DNA from: Prosapia bicincta
Taxonomy: Eukaryota > Arthropoda > Insecta > Hemiptera > Cercopidae
DNA: 64,000 nucleotides
NCBI GenBank assembly: GCA_036971475.1
Contig: JBAIZL010000007.1
Location: 28,863,447 to 28,927,446 of the forward strand
Direction of reading: 5' to 3'
Each line of letters opens with the position of its first letter. Position 1 is the first letter of the stretch. Shown here one piece after another: positions 56,101-64,000 of this stretch. A program made the position numbers and the translations under genes. The notes beneath the pieces are model-generated. The model was given only the letters and a program-made list of their open reading frames with translations. It did no database searches and had not been told where the DNA came from.

Positions 56101-59100
56101 ACAGTAAATGGGGAATGATATACTTCTAATGGTTAAATTAAAACTGTTGATATAACTTCTACAGTAAATGGGGAATGATATATTTCTGTTTAAAAAAAAT
56201 TGTTATTATAATTTGTTTCTAACTCCTACAGTAAATGGGGAATGATATATTTCTAATGTTTAAATTAAAATTGTTAATATAATTTGTTTCTAACTCCTAC
56301 AGTAAATGGGGAATGATATATTTCTAATGGTTAAATTAAAATTGTTGATATAACTCCTACAGTAAATGGGGAATGATATATTTCTAATGGTTAAATTAAA
56401 ATTGTTGATATAATTTCTACAGTAAATGGGGAATGATATATTTCTAATGGTTAAATTAAAACTGTTGATATAACTCCTACAGTAAATGGGGAATGATATA
56501 TTTCTAATGATTAAATTAAAATTGTTGATATAACTCCTACAGTAAATGGGGAATGATATATTTCTAATGTTTAAATTAAAATTGTTAATATAATTTGTTT
56601 CTAACTCCTACAGTAAATGGGGAATGATATATTTCTAATGGTTAAATTAAAATTGTTGATATAACTTCTACAGTAAATGGGGAATGATATATTTCTAATG
56701 GTTAAATTAAAATTGTTGATATAACTCCTACAGTAAATGGGGAATGATATATTTCTAATGGTTAAATTAAAATTGTTGATATAACTCCTACAGTAAATGG
56801 GGAATGATATATTTCTAATGGTTAAATTAAAATTGTTGATATAACTCCTACAGTAAATGGGGAATGATATATTTCTAATGGTTAAATTAAAATTGTTGAT
56901 ATAACTCCTACAGTAAATGGGGAATGATATATTTCTAATGTTTAAATTAAAATTGTTAATATAATTTGTTTCTAACTCCTACAGTAAATGGGGAATGATA
57001 TATTTCTAATGGTTAAATTAAAATTGTTGATATAACTCCTACAGTAAATGGGGAATGATATATTTCTAATGTTTAAATTAAAATTGTTAACATAATTTGT
57101 TTCTAACTCCTACCGTAAATGGGGAATGATATATTTCTAATGGTAAAATTAAAATTGTTGATATAACTCCTACAGTAAATGGGGAATGATATATTTCTAA
57201 TGGTTAAATTAAAATTGTTGATATAACTCCTGCAGTAAATGGGGAATGATATATTTGTAATGTTTAAATTAAAATTGTCAACATAATTTGTTTCTAACTC
57301 CTACAGTAAATGGGGAATGATATATTTCTAATGGTAAAATTAAAATTGTTGATATAACTCCTACAGTAAATGGGGAATGATATATTTCTAATGTTTAAAA
57401 CAAAATTGTTAATATAATTTGTTTCTAACTCCTACAGTAAATGGGGAATGTTATATTTCTAATGGTTAAATTAAAATTGTTGATATAACTTCTACAGTAA
57501 ATGGGGAATGATATATTTCTAATGGTTAAATTAAAATTGTTGATATAACTCCTATAGTAAATGGGGAATGATATAGTTCTAGTGTTTAAAATAAAATTGT
57601 TAATATAATTTGTTTCTAACTCCTACAGTAAATGGGGAATAATATATCTCTAATGGTTAAATTAAAATTGTTGATATAACTCCGACAGTAAATGGGGAAT
57701 GATATATTTCAAATGGTTAAATTAAAATTGTTGATATAACTTCTACAGTAAATGGGGAATGATATATTTCTAATGTTTAAAATAAAATTGTTAATATAAT
57801 TTGTTTCTAACTCCTACAGTAAATGGAGAATGATATATTTCTAATGGTTAAATTAAAATTGTTTATATAACTTTTACAGTAAATGCGGAATGATATATTT
57901 CTAATGGTTAAATTAAAATTGTTGATATAACTTCTACAGTAAATGGGGAATGATATATTTCTAATGTTTAAATTAAAATTGTTGATATAACTCCTATAGT
58001 AAATGGGGTATGATATATTTCTAATGGTTAAATTAAAATTGTTGATATAACTTCTACAGTAAATGGGGAATGATATATTTCTAATGGTTAAATTAAAATT
58101 GTTGATATAACTTCTGCAGTAAATGGGGAATGATATATTTCTAATGTTTAAATTAAAATTGTTGATATAACTTCTACAATAAATGGGGAATGATATATTT
58201 CTAATGTTTAAATTAAAATTGTTGATATAACTTCTGCAGTAAATGGGGAATGATATATTTCTAATGGTTAAATTAAAATTGTTGATATAACTTCTACAAT
58301 AAATGGGGAATGATATATTTCTAATGTTTAAATTAAAATTGTTGATATAACTCCTATAGTAAATGGGGTATGATATATTTCTAATGGTTAAATTAAAATT
58401 GTTGATATAACTTCTACAATAAATGGGGAATGATATATTTCTAATGGTTAAATTAAAATTGTTGATATAACTTCTACAGTAAATGGGGAATGATATATTT
58501 CTAATGTTTAAATTAAAATTGTTGATATAACTCCTATAGTAAATGGGGTATGATATATTTCTAATGGTTAAATTAAAATTGTTGATATAACTTCTACAGT
58601 AAATGGGGAATGATATATTTCTAATGGTTAAATTAAAATTGTTGATATAACTTCTACAGTAAATGGGGAATGATACATTTCTAATGTTTAAATTAAAATT
58701 GTTGATATAACTTCTACAGTAAATGGGGAATGATATATTTCTAATGGTTAAATTAAAATTGTTGATATAACTTCTACAGTTAATGGGGAATGATACATTT
58801 CTAATGGTTAAATTAAAATTGTTGATATAACTTCTACAGTAAATGGGGAATGATATATTTCTAATGGTTAAATTAAAATTGTTGATATAACTTCTACAAT
58901 AAATGGGGAATGATATATTTCTAATGTTTAAATTAAAATTGTTGATATAACTTCTGCAGTAAATGGGGAATGATATATTTCTAATGGTTAAATTAAAATT
59001 GTTGATATAACTTCTACAATAAATGGGGAATGATATATTTCTAATGTTTAAATTAAAATTGTTGATATAACTCCTATAGTAAATGGGGTATGATATATTT

Positions 59101-60635
59101 CTAATGGTTAAATTAAAATTGTTGATATAACTTCTACAATAAATGGGGAATGATATATTTCTAATGGTTACATTAAAATTGTTGATATAACTTCTACAGT
59201 AAATGGGGAATGATATATTTCTAATGTTTAAATTAAAATTGTTGATATAACTCCTATAGTAAATGGGGTATGATATATTTCTAATGGTTAAATTAAAATT
59301 GTTGATATAACTTCTACAGTAAATGGGGAATGATATATTTCTAATGGTTAAATTAAAATTGTTGATATAACTTCTACAGTAAATGGGGAATGATACATTT
59401 CTAATGTTTAAATTAAAATTGTTGATATAACTTCTACAATAAATGGGGAATGATATATTTCTAATGTTTAAATTAAAATTGTTGATATAACTTCTGCAGT
59501 AAATGGGGAATGATATATTTCTAATGGTTAAATTAAAATTGTTGATATAACTTCTACAATAAATGGGGAATGATATATTTCTAATGTTTAAATTAAAATT
59601 GTTGATATAACTCCTATAGTAAATGGGGTATGATATATTTCTAATGGTTAAATTAAAATTGTTGATATAACTTCTGCAGTAAATGGGGAATGATATATTT
59701 CTAATGGTTAAATTAAAATTGTTGATATAACTTCTACAATAAATGGGGAATGATATATTTCTAATGTTTAAATTAAAATTGTTGATATAACTCCTATAGT
59801 AAATGGGGTATGATATATTTCTAATGGTTAAATTAAAATTGTTGATATAACTTCTACAGTAAATGGGGAATGATATATTTCTAATGGTTAAATTAAAATT
59901 GTTGATATAACTTCTGCAGTAAATGGGGAATGATATATTTCTAATGTTTAAATTAAAATTGTTGATATAACTTCTACAGTAAATGGGGAATGATATATTT
60001 CTAATCGTTAAATTAAAATTGTTGATATAACTCCTACAGTAAATGGGGAATGATATATTTCTAATGTTTAAATTAAAATTGTTGATATAACTTCTACAGT
60101 AAATGGGGAATGATATATTTCTAATCGTTAAATTAAAATTGTTGATATAACTCCTACAGTAAATGGGGAATGATATAGTTCTAATGTTTAAAATAAAATT
60201 GTTAATATAATTTGTTTCTAACTCCTACAGTAAATGGGGAATAATATATCTCTAATGGTTAAATTAAAATTGTTGATATAACTTCTACAGTAAATGGGGA
60301 ATGATATATCTCTAATGTTTAAAATAAAATTGTTAATATAATTTGTTTCTAACTCCTACAGTAAATGGGGAATAATATATCTCTAATGGTTAAATTAAAA
60401 TTGTTGATATAACTCCTACAGTAAATGGGGAATGATATATTTCTAATGTTTAAAATAAAATTGTTGATATAACTTCTACAGTAAATGGGGAATGATATAT
60501 CTCTAATGGTTAAATTAAAATTGTTAATATAATTTGTTTCTAACTCCTACAGTAAATGGGGAATGATATATTTTTAATGTTTAAATTAAAATTGCTAATA
60601 TAAGTTGTTTTAAACTCCTACAGTAAATGGAGAAT
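53149..60635 (+). repeat. 7.5-kb satellite of 60-bp and 71-bp units with higher-order structure
   Basis: Over 100 head-to-tail units share CAGTAAATGGGGAATGATAT. The 60-bp form has TATAACTTCTACAG or TATAACTCCTACAG; the 71-bp form has an 11-nt longer TATAATTTGTTTCTAACTCC. Units 57900-60180 are all 60 bp. Variant order there repeats with a 720-bp period (58141 matches 58861 onward). A 1671-bp segment ending in the rare TTTCTGTTTAAAAAAAATTG repeats at 54511 and 56182. Edges are more diverged than the centre, as expected of unequal exchange. Confidence 0.97.
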
Positions 60636-60669
60636 ATGATCAGAGGAAATCGTCAGTAGAAATATTTTT

Positions 60670-61356
60670 TTAACCCCTTTGATTAGCATTCACGTACCAG
60701 TACGGAGGTCGCTAACGGCCTGCGGGACCATTTCTATATATCTATGTTCTACCATATTTCTCAGATTAGCATTGCCATACGTTAACGTTTTTTTTCTGCG
60801 TATTGTGCTGTGTTCTAAGTTAAACATTTGCAACTATCTAGGCAATAAATACTATACAGTGTACATAATCAACATGATTTTGTATCAAAAGTCTATGGGT
60901 TTCCGGCGTATTTCTAGATAGTTTCAAGGTTTGTGCGTTATTTTACAATGAATAGGCAATTGAATATTGCAGAAATTATATTGCACCCAAAGTCTATGGT
61001 TTTCCCTGTTACAGATCGCTTCTGTGTGTAAACTACACAATGAGCCCATTTACAGATAATATTCCAAGTATTTATGTCAACATAAACAAAATTTAATTAA
61101 GGTTTGTGTGGTATTTTACCATGAATAAGTATATTAGCAGATAATTTTAAGCAAAGAAAATGTCAGTAAATTTAAAGTAAAGTCGTATTAACATTTAAAA
61201 ATAAGTAAATAAAAAAAACAAAATTACTTTAATTTAAAAATTAGATAAAAATAAAATAAAAGATTAAAAAAAAGGAAAAGTGTAAAATTCTTTAAAAAAT
61301 ATGTTGCTCTGAGGGGCCATATCATGGCAGGCAACTGTTAGTAATTAAAGGGTTAA
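60670..61356. mobile_element. TTAA-flanked (piggyBac-type) MITE, 687 bp
   Basis: Ends TTAACCCCTTTGATTAGCA and TAATTAAAGGGTTAA are imperfect inverted repeats starting CCC inside TTAA. No transposase is encoded. It directly follows the satellite (35 bp away). Confidence 0.75.
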
Positions 61357-61589
61357 TGAATGAGTAAATAAGAGAACTTATTGTGATAATACATGTTGCA
61401 ATATACTTCAAAGAACACAATGGTAACAAAGTACCACTTTTGTGAGGAGTCTGTCTTTCAAACAACATTGATTTCATGTAATTTATAAAACCTGTCTTTA
61501 AAAGTGTCTCTGAAAAAGAATTGCTAAATATGTGCTTACATGGTAAAACGTAAAACCCAAATGAAAGTGTAAATAATGTAACTTAGGCA

Positions 61590-61870
61590 AGACTTCCGAA
61601 AGTTGGGATTGTCGGAATAAAAACATTGCATTTCGATGTGTATGATGTAGTTGCAACATTTAATAGCAGACAGATAGTGAAGTGCAAAGTGCTGGAAAAA
61701 CTTGGTGTAGGTGTTGGTAAAAATTCTGTGACAGCTATGATGGAACTGAACAGAAGGCAAATTCGTCCAACCACTGCGGAGATCAAGAAACAAGCCAGAC
61801 GGAAGTGGTAAATGAAAAGAAGGAAAAGGACACAGACGGCCCAAGCTATGGTGCTAGCATGTTCTAAGGT
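61590..61870 (+). pseudogene. C-terminal fragment of a Mutator-like transposase
   Basis: From about 61629: FDVYDVVATFNSRQIVKCK, VLEKLGVGVGKNSVTAM, ELNRRQIRPTTAEIKKQARR, KW, stop, then MKRRKRTQTA. The pattern (one strand, VLEKLG...G...AM..LNRRRI, basic tail) matches the last part of Mutator-like transposon proteins common in arthropods. Stops and the missing body show a remnant. The exact family call is from pattern memory. Confidence 0.55.
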
Positions 61871-62220
61871 TAGATTGTAAATAAAACTATTATAGACCTA
61901 CTTCAAAACTAAGTTTTTTTAAAATTTTTTGAGATTTCCCAAAAATTATATTTTTTTTAATGGTGGACCACTTGACTCAAAAGCCATAAGAGATGTAAAG
62001 CCCAAAGAAATACCAAATGCAATCTGATAGAAGGAGCACACTTTAACATGAGCATTTTTAACTGAAGAATAAATTAATTTTTTAGAATTTTTTCCATATA
62101 AAAATGTTTGTAAAAAAAATAATTAGTTATACAAAAATCCATATATAAAAAGATGTGGTGAAAATTTGACTTTGATATCTTTATTAGTTTTTAAGGAAAG
62201 CTGTCTGGAATTTGGGCAAT

Positions 62221-62530
62221 TTAACATGGGCAGAATAAGAGCGTTTTGGACCCCTTAACAGAGCCTGTTAGTGTGAAGTCAGCCTGAACTGTTCCACTTG
62301 CACGAAAACCAAGCTCATACAATCCACAGAGCAGGTCAAGGGTTGTGCAAAAATAAACTTCATAGTTTAGTGTATCTTCTACATATAAACAGATTTTAAG
62401 CTGCTTAAGTTGAGGAGGTTTATTAGTAGGACCCATTTCTCTGCCACAATAAAAGTCAGTTATAGCACAAACCAATAACATGACATAGTGCCCAAAACTT
62501 ATATTCAAATCGTATATGCTTTCCCTCTAT
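62221..62530 (-). pseudogene. piggyBac transposase middle fragment
   Basis: On minus: KQFIEGK (frame-shifted, about 62535), then ITDFYCGREMGPTNKP, then CTTLDLLCGLYELGFRASGTV. This follows the piggyBac order of KP-basic strand, Y.G+..GP, and DNFFTSLPLL..L...G..ATGTVR. The DN of the second catalytic site is not visible (FCTTLDLL), so it is degraded. It could be the body of the TTAA element family seen elsewhere. Confidence 0.65.
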
Positions 62531-62946
62531 AAACTGTTTTAGTTTGTTACATCCAAAATATTTCATCTAAAATCTTTTCATGAAAAACTCTGTACTTTAA
62601 AAATGATTGGATTATTCATTTAAAATTGGGCTGACTTTGAATGCTTTGTCTAGTTTATAGTTTCATCATTTATTTTCGTATTATCATTGAAATGAGTACA
62701 AAACATTATTTGGTGGAATGGGTACCTTGACATTGCGTTAGAAATAAGAGGAACACCCAAAATTCTTCTGCATTACCCCAGTAGTGTGAAACTTATGGTA
62801 ACGTGTGATAACCAGAAAACAAGAAGATTCCAAAAAATACTTTACACCCCTAATGTACCACTGTCATATTTATAAAACAGCAAGATTTAAACTCCATTAG
62901 CAGTTGCAAAAATTTATTTTCAAAACAACACTGTTAATTTTACATA

Positions 62947-63255
62947 CAGTAGTCTCGATATTCCGAGTCATGATTTTTCGAGCTTCTGTTAAATTTGAGC
63001 CTATTTTATCTATTTGAAAGAAAATAATGAATTGGGCTTCCAAGAGATGTTTATAGCCATACAGTATGCAAAGGAAATGAGTCTGGTTTGCAAGAAATGT
63101 TCATATAAAGTTCTATAAACTTATTTTGTGCATTCTTATTATAATAATGTATTAGGTCTAATTAAAACCTTGTTTTTCTAATGCACAGGAACGTATTTCC
63201 GTGTAATCAGAGGGAATCTCGGTTCCATTTACCTCCAATATTCGAGACTCTACAG
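62947..63255. mobile_element. pogo/Tigger-type MITE, 309 bp
   Basis: Left CAGTAGTCTCGATATTCCGA, right AATATTCGAGACTCTACAG, inverted, flanked by TA. No transposase is encoded. A half-copy with CAGAGTCTCGCTAATTCGAG lies at 26414-26434. Confidence 0.8.
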
Positions 63256-63386
63256 TATTATTTTTATTTATTTGGGCTACAATACCATAAAGAAATGTTT
63301 CAGCACAACTGAATACATTTGTTTTCAGTATTTTCTGAACCGACATTAGTTTAGGTATTATTAACAATTATTATGTAAAACATTAT

Positions 63387-63440
63387 TATATATATATATA
63401 TATATATATTATAGTATATTATATATATATTATATATATT
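63387..63440. repeat. (AT)n microsatellite
   Basis: Interrupted AT/TATA run. Confidence 0.85.
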
Positions 63441-63646
63441 TAGTGTTAACAACCACACCACTGTAACCTTGTGGGCATTTAGGCCTTAAATGGCATGTAT
63501 TCTGCAGCTCGTCATATCAGTGTTTATACAAATATTGTTTGGCAACGGACATGATTACTTAATAGCAAAGCACTTCCAACATCTAGTACTATATTTACAT
63601 TTCTTGTTATAATACTAATCCTACCAACAACGAAATCCATTAAAAC

Positions 63647-63862
63647 CAGGGTTCCCAAACTTTTTGTTACCACCCCCCCCCTCCACTGTATACTATAAAT
63701 AAATGGTATAGGCATATGAAAAAAAAAATTATATATTATAAAATCGCTCTTCAACTGTTGTTGGGTTCACTTTGTCAAAGCTAGATGAGATTCTAGCGAA
63801 ACTTTGGAACTGCAATTTTATGCACTGTAGAATGAACAGATGTATTCCAGATAATAACTATT

Positions 63863-63873
<11 letters not shown>
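63647..63873 (+). mobile_element. hAT-like terminus with dispersed repeat copy 2
   Basis: CAGGGTTCCCAAACTTTTTG followed by a C-rich stretch is a common hAT start. From 63762 the sequence is the second copy of the repeat at 207-325. No right end is visible before the AT microsatellite. Confidence 0.5.
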
Positions 63874-63909
<36 letters not shown>

Positions 63910-64000
63910 TTTTTTGGACTAGGAGACTGACAGACTTACCTTGGTAAGAGTCCACTCTGTAGTCTTGAAATAGAAACACATAAAAGCACTTAACCAATGA
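63866..64000. mobile_element. (AT)n and second copy of the 26.6-kb palindromic element, cut by window
   Basis: After (AT)n to 63907, bases 63908-63996 are the near-exact reverse complement of 26863-26947 (shared GGACTAGGAGACTGACAGAC). As at 26.6 kb, the element abuts (AT)n directly. Confidence 0.8.

Noticed and set aside
53149..60635. CRISPR-like array of direct repeats
   Set aside because: There are no unique spacers; whole units are homologous end to end. This is a eukaryotic satellite.

Overview
The window is an AT-rich, transposon-laden stretch of an insect nuclear genome. Three things point to that: an intron-containing CtBP gene whose protein is closest in layout to arthropod CtBP, irritans-type mariner and piggyBac debris, and large satellite arrays. 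The species cannot be told from the sequence; a hemimetabolous (for example hemipteran) genome with long introns would fit.

The only host gene I can support is CtBP (C-terminal binding protein, a dehydrogenase-like transcriptional corepressor) on the minus strand. Seven coding exons are present, read from high to low coordinate: 35690-35818, 29651-29873, 28320-28444, 25822-25921, 22459-22590 (or 22450-22590 with a second donor), 20244-20644 and 11872-11937. Their splice phases all match and together give 391 codons. These cover almost the whole D-2-hydroxyacid-dehydrogenase fold with the NAD-binding glycine motif and the catalytic Arg, Glu and His, then a Gly/Pro-rich tail, then a last exon with a VKPE SUMO-type motif. 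About the first 65 residues are missing and should lie beyond position 64000, so the first visible intron is more than 28 kb long. Two alternative forms can be read directly: tandem donors 9 nt apart in the fifth exon, and a read-through stop at 20235 that gives a short C-terminus instead of splicing 8.3 kb to the last exon.

Region 1-11871 holds a 51-bp tandem repeat, a dead mariner, a SINE-like repeat, a 149-bp tandem repeat and the presumed 3' UTR/3' flank of CtBP. Region 11938-35689 holds the CtBP introns, filled with TTAA (piggyBac-type), pogo-type and hAT-type MITEs, fragments of Harbinger, hAT and IS630-type transposases, and a series of palindromic fold-back elements. Region 35819-64000 is one intron (or intron plus upstream sequence). 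It has a 162-bp satellite (14 copies), a piggyBac copy with a nested hAT MITE, a second TTAA element, a 0.7-kb palindrome in AT microsatellite, a tRNA-like SINE, a 7.5-kb satellite of 60/71-bp units and further transposon debris.

The most unusual signal is a recurrent structure. At least four loci (about 16.6, 32.6, 33.0 and 46.2-46.8 kb), and more weakly 26.7 and 39.9 kb, carry a hammerhead-ribozyme-like fold. In most of them it lies in the arms of a large inverted repeat, often next to (AT)n. One palindrome encodes, on both arms, a peptide resembling the C-terminus of Penelope-like retroelements, and its stop codon overlaps the hammerhead-like stem. I infer a family of Penelope-related, ribozyme-bearing fold-back elements, one of which appears to have seeded the 162-bp satellite.
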